A stretch of DNA of 64,000 nucleotides, taken from the NCBI GenBank assembly GCA_024734495.1, contig JALMQS010000841.1:2542662-2606661 (forward strand). The letters run 5' to 3'. A program made the translations under genes and the position numbers. The DNA is from Forficula auricularia (taxonomy: Eukaryota; Arthropoda; Insecta; Dermaptera; Forficulidae). The notes below the pieces were generated by a model. The model was not told the DNA's origin and ran no database searches. It worked only from the letters and a program-made list of their open reading frames with translations. Below, in pieces: positions 33,013 through 44,544 of this stretch (positions are counted from its first letter, which is position 1; each line of letters starts with the position of its first letter).

Positions 33013-33306
33013 TTTTATTTTGTCAAAAAAGAATAAAACCAACACCTATTTAAATGAGAATTTGTATCCTCAAGAAGTTTGGTTATATATACATATATAA
33101 ATAAAAAATTCTCAAAAACTAATCAAGAAATTAATTAATTATATTTATTTATTTTATTGTTAGTGCGCCGTCAAATTTTTAAAAGTGTGCCGAGACGAAA
33201 TCACTGATCTAAAGGGTTAATTTTGATATAATCATCAAATTTTATCTTATTTCATTAGAGCTAAGAATAAATCCACCATGTTTTTTTTTTACCAATTAAC
33301 ACCTTC

Positions 33307-33307
33307 G

Positions 33308-33344
<37 letters not shown>

Positions 33345-33565
33345 GATATTGATGTGAGAAGGCAGATACAATCAGAAGGTCCATCCCCTAAAGGCCTGTA
33401 TGAGCTGTCCTCCATCGTGAAAAGAACAGAGTAGAAGGAAAAGAAGGATCACGGGCCAATCTCAGAACTTAGATACAATCCAATATCCAATTTACTAAGG
33501 TTTTAGGCTTCTGAGCAGTGGCAAATTCTCCGTGCGATAAATTAGGTTAAACTTATCTCCCACCA
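33307..33565 (-). mobile_element. SINE, 5'-truncated, antisense
   Basis: The T-run at about 33310-33341 is the tail of a minus-strand copy. Reading the minus strand gives GGTGGGAGATAAGTTTAACC, then GGCCCGTGATCC, CACGATGGAGGACAGCTCAT and ACAGGCCTTTAGGGGATGGA, matching the SINE body at 47830-48088. The tRNA-like head is missing. The site is uninterrupted in unit A near 29965-29975. Confidence 0.8.
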
Positions 33566-33929
33566 CAAATGCTCCAAGAAAGACGACACAAGTGCGCTTA
33601 TCCGTGGATCTTAGGGGGGGAAATATTTATTTTGACAGCGACACATGTTGAAAGATTTCAAGCGAAGGAATTCCCATCTTGAAGGGTTTTCAAAAAGGGG
33701 CTAGACAGTATGAAACAATGGCATAAAACAAACAGGTGTTGACCAGGGAGTTTTCTGCAAAGAAGCTGCACGTGCTTTCTCTTGTTTGTCAAAAAATACA
33801 GCAGATGTTGAGTAAATATTTAACCGTGACGTTTGCAAACCACTACTCTTAACAACCGGGAGGGTTAGAACCCGCCATCCCTCGATATGTTGAATTAAAA
33901 AATCAAAGTTTTATAGGATACAAATACAT

Positions 33930-34927
33930 TCAATAAAAATTTAATATAATAATACTTATAAAAAATAAAACGATTTTAAAAAAATAGAAATGAGAATAAT
34001 AAAATAATAAGAACCCCAAAAATAAAATAAAATGCACTATAAAAGGTATAAAATAATTATCTACGAAGTTACAAATAAAAGATGAAATATTTACATGAAA
34101 TCATTTTTTGAAGTCGGTGCAGCCATATACATTTTATGAATCAAACTCGACGGATTTTACTTAGTACGCTTGGCGGGTACGCTCGCTTATATAGTTTGTT
34201 TGGCAATCGACTTCAAAAAGTGATTTCTTGTAAATATTTTTTAATGTTTATATTTGTAACTAAATTAGATAATTATTTTATACCTTTTAGTGCATTTTAT
34301 TTTATTTTTGAGTTCTTATTATTTTATTTGTTGCATTTCATTTTTTTGAAGTCGGTTTTATTTTTTTTATAAAAATTATTTTTATTTTTCTCTTTTTAGT
34401 GATGTTATTAATAGTGACTTAAGATAATATTTTTGTATGCATCTCGTAAGAGAAAGCCTGATCGAATGAATGTGAAATGATAATAAAATAAAATTAATAA
34501 ATATAGAAATTTCAGAAGTGTTTGAGCGTTTTAAATGAAAGTTTTAAGATTGATTTTTTTATAAAAGATTTTATTTATTATAATTTCGATTATTTGCTCA
34601 TAAGAATTGGAAATTTGCGTTAATTCGTCATTTATCATATCATCAGAATTTGACCAAATTAATATTGGACCACCCCTAAGGGATCTTCTTTCCAATATAA
34701 AAAGAATCATCGAAATCGGTTCATAAACAAAGAAGTTATGCCTGAACAAACATAGCAAAAAAGGTCCGAGCATCAATGAAAAAAATAGACCAATCGGAAA
34801 CTAGACTGAACACAATGCAAAAAAAATCATCAAAATCGGTTAACAATTGGCGAAGATATCAGGTAACATAGACATACAAAAAATTCAGTCGAAATGAGAA
34901 CCTCCTCCTTTTTTGAAGTCGGTTAAA
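33930..34927 (-). mobile_element. Diverged AACCGACTTC-family element
   Basis: The right end reads CTCCTCCTTTTTTGAAGTCG GTTAA, the complement of the family start, and TTTGAAGTCGGTTTTATTTT at about 34350 marks an internal block. The counterpart in unit A (30320-31140) is cut off at the duplication junction. Confidence 0.6.
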
Positions 34928-35100
34928 AAATACTCGATAAAAATATAAATCGGGCATCTGGGAGGGTCAAGTGGCCCCTACTCCTAGGAGTATATCTGCT
35001 CGGGTTGTGAAACACGTCATATTTTGTACGATAATATTGGAATATTTTATTATACAAATAATAATAGTGGAATATAGCGGGAATATTACATATAATTAAA

Positions 35101-35830
35101 ATAGTATTAATGTAATATTAGTGTAATATTATTTCTCAGAAATTCATTGGCATTACACGATATGACGTGTTTCTCCCATGTAACCACGACATATCTATAG
35201 TCATTGGTGGGTAAACAACCCTTCCGAAAAAATTTCTGACTATGGCCTTGCCCCTTAATAATACAGGGTGGGGCAAAATGGTTAGAATTTTCATTCTTGA
35301 CCCCCCCCCCCCATTTTGGGGCCCTCAAAATATGTATACAAAATTTGGCTGAGTTTGGTCGAAAGGGCGAGAATTTTTATTTCTGATCCTCCCCCATTTT
35401 GGGTGGTTAGTTTTTGCATTTCTAGCCTTTTCGGGGCCCACAGAATATGTATACAAAATTTGGTTGAGTTAGGTCGAAAGGGCTAGAATTTTTATCTTTG
35501 ACCCCCCCCCCCCCCCCCCCTGCCCCTCTTTATTTTCGTCTGATATAAAGTTTAAAAAACATTAAAAAAAAAATATTTTAGGTTCTTTACGAAAATATAT
35601 TCAGTTTTTTTCTAGTTAAAATTTTTCATTTATTTATAATTCTTCAAAATGTGCTAGATCTTTATGCTCATCCTGTATTAGTGTAATATTGTAATATTAT
35701 TTCTCTGAAATTCATTGGCATTACACGATATGACGTGTTTCACCATGAAACCATACTCCCCTCATTGGCAAGTAAACAACCCTTCCGAAAAATATTTCTG
35801 ACTATGGCCTTTAATAATATTTCATCATTA
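35101..35830. repeat. Direct repeats (about 150 bp) flanking a G-run TIR element
   Basis: ATTCATTGGCATTACACGAT, ATGACGTGTTTC and GTAAACAACCCTTCCGAAAA occur at 35101-35260 and again at 35675-35825. Between them lies 35261-35673, with ends ATACAGGGTGGGG and CTCATCCTGTAT that could be short inverted repeats with a TA duplication. This inner element holds two tandem sub-units (AATATGTATACAAAATTTGG twice) and C-runs of about 10 and 18. Confidence 0.6.
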
Positions 35831-36089
35831 AATTAAATATTATAATTTAGAAGAATAGATTTGGAGAATTTTTTTAAAATTATTCTTAAGGAATTATTCG
35901 AGGGTGTTAATTTTTTATAAATTTGAGGAAAAGTTGAAAACTTTCCAAAATTCTTTCTGTGCTCTAGAGAACTCAATCTTGGCACACGAATGCAGTGTAT
36001 TTAATTCAAGCGCATTTGTCAATTCTGAATTCATTAGCTTTAAACGTTTTATATAGTTCCCCCAAATAACAATTATATGTATTTGTTTT

Positions 36090-36825
36090 TTAACCGACTT
36101 CAAAAAAGGAGGAGGTTCTCTATTCGATTGATTTTTTTTTTTTTTTTTTTTTGCCTATGTTACCTCATATCTCCGCCAATTGTCAACCGATTTTGAAAAT
36201 TTTTTTTGCATTGGGTCCAGTCTAGCTTCCGATTGGTCCCATTTTTTTTTCGATTTTTTTCATAGGTATTAGACCTTTTTTATTAGGTTTGTTTAGACCT
36301 AACCTCTTTTGTTTATGAACCGATTTCGATGGTTCTTTTTTATCCGAAAGGGGGTGTCTTAGGGATGGTGTCATATTAATTTGGTCAAGTTCTGACGATA
36401 TAATCACTATTAATAACATCACTAAAAAGAGAAAATAAAAATTTTTAAGAAAAAAATAAAAATCGACTTCAAAAAATTAAAATGTACAAATATAAAAATA
36501 CACTAAAAGGTATAAAATAATTATTATCTTATTTAGTTTAACTAAACGACGAAATATTAACACGAAATTACTTTTTAAAGCTGGTGCCAAACATATACCT
36601 TTTATGAATCGCACTCGACGGATCTTACTTAGTACGTTTGGCGGGTACGCTCGCTTATAGGTATAGTTTGTTTGGCACCGACTTTAAAAAGTAATTTCGT
36701 GTTAATATTTCGTCAAGCTTAGTTGTAACTAAATAAGATAATAATTATTTTATACCTTTTAGTGTATTTTTATATTTGTTGCATTTAATTTTTTGAAGTC
36801 GGTTTTTATTTTTTTCTTAAAAAAT
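36090..36825 (+). mobile_element. AACCGACTTCAAAAAAGGAGG element (copy 2)
   Basis: Full-length relative to 32290-33012: TTAACCGACTTCAAAAAAGG start, GGTTTGTTTAGACCTAACCT, AGTACGTTTGGCGGGTACGC and a TTTTTGAAGTCGGTTTTTAT end. The inner segment between the two inverted blocks is flipped relative to copy 1, as expected if the stem of a palindrome inverted. Confidence 0.75.
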
Positions 36826-37859
36826 TTTATTTACCTAGCAGAAGCTCTTAAGTTAGAAACCCCGAAATCTAATCATTTCTTCATTTTATAAATACAAATA
36901 TTTTGGCAGTAGAAAAAACTTTCAAAGACCTTCACATAGAAATAAGCCGACTTAAGGTGTACCATTTTGAACCAAAACCTTTCGTATCGATACCTAACCC
37001 AAATCTTAAGTTTCACTTTTTTCAGATTTACCGTTTCTTGAGTTATTGTCTCCACAGCATACTTATCCTTATTGTATTCAGGAGACTTCCAAAGGTTATT
37101 TCCGAGAAAATATTCTGAATAATTAAAAATTCCAAAAACGAAAGCAAGCATAATAAATAACTCAATAGAGGAAGTAAGTTTATATTGAAAATAATTATAT
37201 TTAGTGTAAATTAAAAGAAAAAAATAAGTTTGTAAAAATATTAATAAATTGAGAATATTTTAAGATCTGTCTGTATTCATGAAAAAAAAATAATAAAATT
37301 AATTTTTTACAATGGGCGAGAACGTATACTCTTCGAGCTCCAGCAACTGCTTAATAAATTTATTTAAAAAATAAATAAATAGAGAAAAATCGATTTATTT
37401 TTTAAACGCTTTAAATTAGCTTCACTTGTATGTGACAGTTCTAGATGTAAGAGATTCTAGAAAGTCGATTTTAGCCTACTTATAAATATCGTATGGATTT
37501 GAAACTTTGGCAGTAAATGTAATTCAGGTGACAATACAATAATTTTTATTTGTGCACAAGAAACCCAAGTGAAGGAATTCCCAAAATGAAGTCCTTTGAA
37601 AAGGGATAGAGTGCAAAACAATAGCAGGTAACAGGTGCCCCCAGGGTAGGGTGTTTTCTGTAAGTAAGCTTATATTCATATGTTCTTATTCAAAAAAATG
37701 TGTGGCCTTTCAGACATTTGTCCTTTTTGATCACTGACAATATGTTTTCGAGTGTGTGTGCGTGTGAATTAAATTATGAATTTGTAAACATAGAATATAA
37801 ATGTGAAAGTAAAAATATTTGGTAAATTTTAATCAATATTTTTTGAATATAAATTAAGA

Positions 37860-39455
37860 CAAAAAAATGACAACATTTTCGTAAAAATGCCAAAAATAAA
37901 GTTTTAAGAATTTCGAAGTATAATAATTTAAAGACGAGACTTTGATGTAGGTATAATATTAAATTAAATTATTTAACTTTGAAATTGTCAAAACATTATT
38001 TTTGACATTTTACGTAAATTTATATATATATATGTATATTAGGGATGGGTCAAAAAAGGCCCATTATTATTTTTTTTACAAAAAGACACGGAAAATGGGT
38101 TGTTAGACACCTTAAAAAAATTATTTTTAAATATGAGCTCTTAATTTTAATAGAAAGACTTCCGCATCGCAGTTTTTTTTTTCTCAAAAAGTCCAACAGA
38201 AAAATTATACTCATCATTAATTGTACAGAAAAAAATGTTCTTGAAGCCACTTTCATAGGAAATTTAATGCTCTACAAAAAAGTGTATCTTTATATTTTTT
38301 CCGTAAAACCTCACCATTTAAAGATATTGAAGATTTAAGTTTGATTATTTTAAGACAAATTTTGTTTTTGTTTATGAATTTTATAACTCGACAATAAATG
38401 GCTATTATAAAAATTTCGCAATACAAATTTTTATAGGAAATTACCCGCCCTATAAAAAGGGTGTCTATATTTAAGTGATACGTGAACAAGGTTCAAAAGA
38501 TATCTATCATCAAAACTTTCATGTAAAGATTTTAAGAGTTTTTGATTAGATATTCGAAAAATTTCAATATAATTTATAAGTTTTTTGAACATTGCTAAAT
38601 TTAAAATTTCTAGAGAATAAATTTTCTAGGCCACATCAAGCTATAGTGGAAAAATGCTTAAATAAGTTTTGAAGACGTTATCGGAAAAAAAACAACATGA
38701 TCGTGATTTCAAATGATTAAAATAAAATGTTGAATCGAAAAAAAATTTCAAAAATTTTGAAAATAAAAACTCAAATAATACTTATATTAATGACAAAAAA
38801 TGAATTTTGTATGAAATTCATAAATTAAATTCGAAATTTTTCGAATATCTAATCAAAACTCTTAAAATCATTACACATGAAAGTTTGATGATGAATATCT
38901 TTTGAACGCTTGATTTAATCGCCAAAACATGAGACACCCTTTTTATAGAGCAGTTAATTTCCTATAAAAATTTGTATTGCGAATTTTATAATAGCAATTT
39001 ATTATCAAGTTATAAAATTCATAAACAAAAATAAAATTTGTCTTAAAATAATCAAACTTAAATCTTCAATATCTTTCAAATGGTGAGGTTTACGGAAAAA
39101 ATATAAGATACCTTTTTTGTAGAGCATTAAATTTCCTACGAAATTCTTTAAGAACATTTTTCTGTACAATCAATTAATGATGAGGTATGAATTTTTTCTA
39201 TTGGACTGAGAAAAAATAAAATCAAGTATGCGGAGGATCTTCCTATTAAAATAAGAGCTCATATTTAGAAAGAATTTTTTTAAGGTGTCTAGCAACCCAT
39301 TTTTCTGTGTCACTTGTAAAAAAAATAATGAATTTTTTTGACCCACCCTAATGTATATATATTTCTGGATTTTGGGGTGAACCCTATATATATTTATATA
39401 AATGTGTGTGCGTTAGCCCCTTCCAGGACAAAATCATGGTTGCGCCACTGCATCC
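37860..39455. mobile_element. Composite repeat: 1.3-kb palindromic element inside a (TA)n repeat
   Basis: 38040-39352 has ends TTAGGGATGGGTCAAAAAA and TTTTTTTGACCCACCCTAAT and arms complementary over most of their length (centre near 38690). It sits within a TA-rich tract. Outside are AAAAATGCCAAAAATAAAGT (37885-37905) and, on the right, GTGTGTGCGTTAGCCCCTTC and CAGGACAAAATCATGGTTGC. These same outer sequences border the element at 63080-63850. Confidence 0.65.
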
Positions 39456-39806
39456 AGGCAAACCGAACAGATGTCACCATAGTCGTTACTAGAGGGAGAA
39501 TATTTGCAAGAAAGTAAGGTCCAGAGATCTACGGGGGATGATCGACTGTCAGGATCGTGTCAAATAGAGATTAGGTGCAAAGAAACGTCGATGTAGAAAT
39601 CAGCGAAAGTAATAATGAAATAATAAATAGAAATGCCTAAAAAATAATTTTTCCCCAAAGGGGTGGAAGAGTTAGACCAAATTCTGAAAGATAGCTCATA
39701 AAGAGATAAAATTTAACTAACAAGTTTGCATTAATATATTGCACTTTTGAGGTAATTTCCAGATTTTTTATCTCAACCCGTTAGCTAATAAGATAAATAA
39801 TACCTA

Positions 39807-40183
39807 AGGGGGCGTCCCTACATTACGCGAGGCGATTTTCGACCCCCTCTCCCCTTGGTGAGATGTCGTGAGATTTGACTCGACCCCCACCCCCAATCTC
39901 ACGTGAGTTTTGGCAAAATACGTATTTTTTGTGTAAATACGTTAATGCTTGATTGCGTTGGATTTATTTAAAAAACATAATTTGCTTAATTATTTTTATT
40001 TAAGACTAGTTAAGAGTGTATTTAAGACTTCTCTTCGGTAATGCAAGGGTCTTTCGAGATCCAGAGGGGCTGCATCTTTACTGGTGCACCCCTTCTTGCA
40101 TTAAAAAAAAAGACTACTAAGAACGTAGTCTAGAATAACAGTGAGAAAAACGCCTCACTTAATTTAGGAACGTCCCCTAATAG
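39807..40183. mobile_element. TIR element, AGGGGGCGTCCCTACATTAC ends
   Basis: The left end CTAAGGGGGCGTCCCTACAT and the right end TTAGGAACGTCCCCTAATAG are imperfect inverted repeats. A jockey-type LINE tail is embedded (about 40025-40112: GAGGGGCTGCATCTTTACTG, GTGCACCCCTTCTTGCATTA, A-run). It is related to the GGTCGCCCATAAATTATG element at 61271-61800. Confidence 0.55.
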
Positions 40184-40995
40184 ATAACCCATCAAATTTT
40201 CCAAAGATGATAACATTTTTTAATTCTATAAATTCATAAATAAATCTACAATAATTATAAAATCCTTACCTTTGGGTTTAATCATTTTCTTCCACACCCA
40301 CATTATGTATAAGTATAACTATAAATATATATTTAATTAGATAACACAGCACAGAAATCACAATATTTTACAGCACACAAATAAATAGTTGAAAATTCAG
40401 ACGCACATTTGGAAAAAGACATTTCTACCTAAGGGGATGATGCTCATTCTCCGGTAGAAGGAAGAATGAGCTATGCGTTTCGAAACAACCCTTGTTTTCC
40501 CTGAAAATACAATTCTATTATCTGGAAAGGACACTGACCGCCTCCGTCAGGTCTGGCTGGCCTAAGTAGAATCTCCTGAAGTCTCGTCAAGTGCGTAAGA
40601 AGCAAGGGTGTCAACTTGGGGAGTCTCCCTGGCACCCTGGCCGGCAGCCCCTTATGATAAAGGTCTCCTATATGACCTTCGCAATGTCTAATGAGGATGG
40701 TGATTCATTTTTATATCTTTAGGCTAATATTAAGGATTTTGTGGGCAAATTGATGTTTTTATGTTTAGTTAGTAGGGATTTTACATTATAAACAAATATC
40801 ATAGTATTACTATTATTTTGTTTATCGGTGAGTCGATTACTATGGTCATTTGCGTCATCACGTAGATAAGAATATTCTCCTTGATATTTTCCGACCCCTG
40901 GTCAAGACAATCTAGAACCGTCTTCGCCGGGGCACACCCAGGCAAGCATAGATGCATCCTGACCGATTCAATTGCGCCGGGATGCATATAAAAGT

Positions 40996-41028
40996 TTACA
41001 CCCAATTCCAATCCCGGTTCACCCCTCG
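40996..41028. mobile_element. MITE CGAGGGGTGA family, right-end fragment
   Basis: TTACACCCAATTCCAATCCC followed by GGTTCACCCCTCG is the right end of the family described at 1167-1322. Confidence 0.6.
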
Positions 41029-41034
41029 TCTTAT

Positions 41035-41325
41035 TTAGTTTACTTTTACAAGATCATAGGAAATTGCATAAATAAATTAATTTAAGAGTTTTATATTAAA
41101 TAAGACGACGTATACGTTATTCGCAACTTCTTCAGCAACTTATTCGCATATATGGTATAAAGAGGCAAATTAAGCGACGAACTGTAGGTCTTATTAAATA
41201 TAAAACTCTGAAATTAATTTTCTACGATCTTGTAAACTATTTAAATTATGGACACGATTCACCAAACTCCTGTGTTTAATATGTTTCACTATAAACCAAC
41301 ACCGCATTCCCTAAATGTTATTATT
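41035..41325 (-). mobile_element. Fold-back element with GGTGTTGG tail
   Basis: Arms at 41035-41110 (TAGTTTACTTTTACAAGATC, AGAGTTTTATATTAAATAAG) and 41191-41250 (complement) surround a short centre. The tail at about 41275-41325 reads, on the minus strand, GAATGCGGTGTTGGTTTATA and GTGAAACATATTAAA, matching 918-957 and 18427-18470. Confidence 0.6.
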
Positions 41326-42243
41326 TAGTTTACGAACAGCAATGCTCTGACAAAAGGACAGACAAGCAAGTTGGATGTCATGTTACTTTTAAATAGAACC
41401 CTAAAAAATTATACATTACTGTCATCGGAATTGTATATGGTAATAGTACACATTTTTTATTTTCATGGATACAGTGTCTGGTCAAAACTGGAAAAGGTTG
41501 GCTTCTATGCAAAACCGAGTGTTTATCATATCAAATTTCATTTCTTGATAGAAACTGCATTCTTTATCTAAAGATAAGAAAGTCTGCCGATAATACACTA
41601 AAATAACAGCAAAGAAGAATGATGGCGCCAGAATGTCCCAGAGGCTTGGGAGTCTACCCTCAATACAAAGAGTTTCCTCATACTCAGACTGAGGCAGATC
41701 ATAGATCTTTTCTTTTAAGAATAAGAAAAGAATGACAGAATTTAAGGGCGGGTGAATTTTAGGAACAAAACTGTCTAAAGACTTGCAGTCTGGTGGGAGA
41801 GGGACCATACATCTTTTAATAGGCCATTCAATTAATGGAATCTGTTGGCTTCAGAAACCTAGGATAGTTGTTGTGAATTTCATTTGATCAAATTAACCAA
41901 CAAAGCCTCAATAATCATGACTTTAATGAACTGGAAGATTCTTTTGAGTCCAATTATTAATCTATGATGTCTTCCAATTCTGAATTTAGCATTCTCATTC
42001 AATTAATAGACTTTTAAAAGATTTTTATTCTGGTGTTTCTCAAGTCAGCGTTACGTTACGTAACGTTTCATTTAGATTTTGTATCTTTTTTTCATCATTA
42101 ATATTTAAAATTTATTTAGTTGTCAAAACACTAGCAACTGTTTTCTGGTATAGAAATCGACCGATTTTGTTCAAATTCAGTTGTTTTATAACAAACTTTA
42201 TATTATTATTTAATATTACTTAATTTTTAAATAGTTATCTACC

Positions 42244-42310
42244 TAGGTGTCGGTTCAAGGTGAAACATGTTAAATAAGAGTAAATTACATTGCAAGGTAG
42301 GTATCACATA
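42244..42310 (+). repeat. GGTGTTGG-tail fragment next to mariner
   Basis: AGGTGTCGGTTCAAGGTGAA followed by ACATGTTAAATAAG is another copy of the tail motif; the hairpin arm is short or lost. Similar isolated tails are at about 47255-47280 (-) and 49505-49540 (+). Confidence 0.5.
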
Positions 42311-42323
42311 AATAAAACAAATA

Positions 42324-42983
42324 TTAGGTTGTTTCAAAAGTTTTGTTCGTTTTAATGTCATGTGTTTTTGTAGCTCCATATCTCAATAAATATTTATTCT
42401 ACTGTGTCGTGGTATATACTGAACGATAGAGAATCTTGTACTCTATACATTAATGCTGTTCATTTTTTTTCCAAATTTTAATTTTTTGCCTCTTTTCAGG
42501 TTATTACTATATGTTATATGATATCGTTAAGCGATTTTCGGTCAATTTTTCTCTACGAATACAAATTGAACCAAAGCGTTGCCGAAACAACCCGAAAAAT
42601 TAACCAGGCATTTGGCAATGATAGTGTTAATGAACGTACTGTTCGACGTTGGTTTGCGAAATTTCGTTCCGGAGATTTTAGCCTAGAAGATGAGCCCCGA
42701 AGTGGTCGACCTAGAGTAATCCAGGACGAGGATTTGAGGACCCGGGTGGAGACTGACCCATCACAAACTGTGCGTGAAATGGCGGAAGAACTGGGCGCCA
42801 GCTCCCATGCGGTTTTTGATGGTTTAAAACGTATTGGAAAGTTTAAAAAGCTCAAAAAGTGGGTGCCCCACGATTTGAACGATCGACAGAAATTGTCACG
42901 TTTCGAGGTCTGTTCTTCTTTGATTTTGCGCAACAAAAACGATTCTTTCGCATTGTCACGTATGATGAAAAGTGTATTTATCA
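42324..42983 (+). pseudogene. Truncated mariner transposase with left TIR
   Basis: The element begins TTAGGTTGTTTCAAAAGTTTTGTTCG after a TA at 42322-42323, a typical mariner end. The ORF starts at 42518 and reads MISLSDFRSIFLYEYKLNQS, NERTVRRWFAKFRSGDFSLE, DEPRSGRPRVI and later KKWVPHDLNDRQK, covering the two helix-turn-helix DNA-binding regions and the linker WVPH(D/E)L motif of mariner transposases. A frameshift near 42945 leads into RIVTYDEKCIY, the first catalytic-domain D(E)K motif. The sequence then switches at about 42985 to an unrelated repeat, so most of the DDD catalytic domain and the right TIR are gone. Confidence 0.93.
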
Positions 42984-42989
42984 AGGGTC

Positions 42990-43350
42990 AAGACACTTGA
43001 TGTCAACTTCCTGTCTGCCGATTTCAACCAAAAGCTTGATGTACTCCTACTAGCCTATTTAGAGCTTAAGTTTCGAATTTCGTATCTCTGAGAATAATGG
43101 TTACGAAACGCAGGGGAGTACATACATACGTACATACGCACTGACCAATGGATTTTTAGCCCCTTTTTGGCCTGTGGGGACCACAATTTCCGGTTTCCAA
43201 CTATTAAGGGCATCGATTCCTTCCACCTAGAAGTTACAAAATGAAATTAACTTTTTTCATCTCTGAGATACAAGCTCTCAAAGAGTCAGGACCCAGACAG
43301 GCCATGGCAATACTTCCCCATTATATTCTATGAATATAAATGTGAAAGTA
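42990..43350 (-). repeat. Inverted third copy of the middle of the 28.6-34.8 kb unit
   Basis: The minus strand matches 31680-32040: TACTTCCCCATTATATTCTA, CAGGACCCAGACAGGCCATG, TTCCGGTTTCC and CAACCAAAAGCTTG. It truncates the mariner element on its left. Confidence 0.75.
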
Positions 43351-44544
43351 AAAAGCGGTTGATGAGATTTCTGTTTTGTCATTAATAATTGGTGCATATT
43401 TGCGAAGTGTCTCACTCATCGATCTGTTTGTGTAGGTTGTTCCTCCTATATTTTTAGGCTCTGGCTTGCAGATGGTTTTGCTGACCAGCCGGCGCCTGGG
43501 AGCTCCTCGCTCTCTCCTTCAGACCCTGGCCTATCTCTTTCTCTTTCCCACTTGTTCAATGCCTATCTCTTTCTCTCTTCTACTTGTTCATTTCTCGACA
43601 ACCTTCTCTCCCCTAGAAATTCCACTTGCCGCTCATAAATAAGCACAAGTCGATTCGCTAAAATGAATACCTCTGCAACGTTTGTATTTCGGTCTGATAA
43701 CAAACTCACTATGATTTGTAAACTTTATGTTGAGCCTAATCCGACTTTTATAGAGAAGAATTTCAATTCAATAATACTCTATTGGAGGAAAATATACGTT
43801 GTTTGCAGTTTCGGTGAATTAAGGTAGTTGTTTCACCATAAGGGTTTTTTTAAATTTAGATAGATTATTATTTAAATACTTCTGCATTGATTGGTGGCAA
43901 AAAGAAATTCATGAACAATATAGTTCCGGAGATATTAAATTCCAAAGATAGAGTTTTTCAGACTCTTATACATTACACTTTACGGGATATCGGAAAGTTT
44001 ACATACATATTTAATTATAATTAAGAAACTCTTTTTACCATTGTTATCAAAACTAAACCAACATTAAACAATTACTAATAAATATTTTAAGACAATTTTG
44101 ATTCATAGTTACAACACAGTTTCTGAGATATTAATGAATAAATAATGAAAAACGTTTAGGGAGATAGAGAAGTTTAAAGATTTTAAAGACAAAAAATTTT
44201 CAGAAATTTTTAAAAAATCTTATAAATTTTATTGTTTTAAGGCTCTCAGACCATTATTTTCGGAGGTAGAGACGAAGAAAAAATAAAATTTATTTTTTAT
44301 AACGAGGTGTGAAGTATCCCAGTAAAGATCCCTTAAATTAGAATTAGACTTATTTTTTTAATATTTAATTCCCTTTAAAATGATGGTATGAGAAAGTCCC
44401 AAAGTGGCCATTTTTAGGTTATTTTTGTGCCCATCGGAATTCAGAAGTAGCTTAACAAAAAAATTGTCCAAATTCATTTATTCCCTTCTTATAAACGATA
44501 AATAAGGACTTTTATATCTCAAGTATTTTGAATAATATTAGATA

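Larger units (their letters stand above)
28570..34800. repeat. Tandem duplication of a 2.56-kb TE-derived block
   Basis: Unit A (28570-31140) and unit B (31140-34800) share the same order: ACTATCCATTGACAGTAAAA; the TCTTCTGCTGG/ACTATAG element; CTGTCTGGGTCCTGACTCTT; the GATGATGACATATTTG motif; CTCAAGAAGTTTGGTTATAT; AAATGCTCCAAGAAAGACGA; CCCATCTTGAAGGGTTT; and ATTTGCGTTAATTCGTCATT. Unit B is longer because it carries two insertions missing from A: an AACCGACTTC element (32290-33012) and a SINE (33307-33565). The break between the units falls inside an AACCGACTTC-family element. A third, partial, inverted copy of the middle is at 42990-43350. Confidence 0.8.

Noticed and set aside
40540..40700. 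GC-rich segment as a possible exon
   Set aside because: No long frame, no recognised peptide and no splice-site support; left unassigned.
42553..42984. Antisense ORF in the mariner region
   Set aside because: Shadow of the transposase frame, which has clear family motifs.
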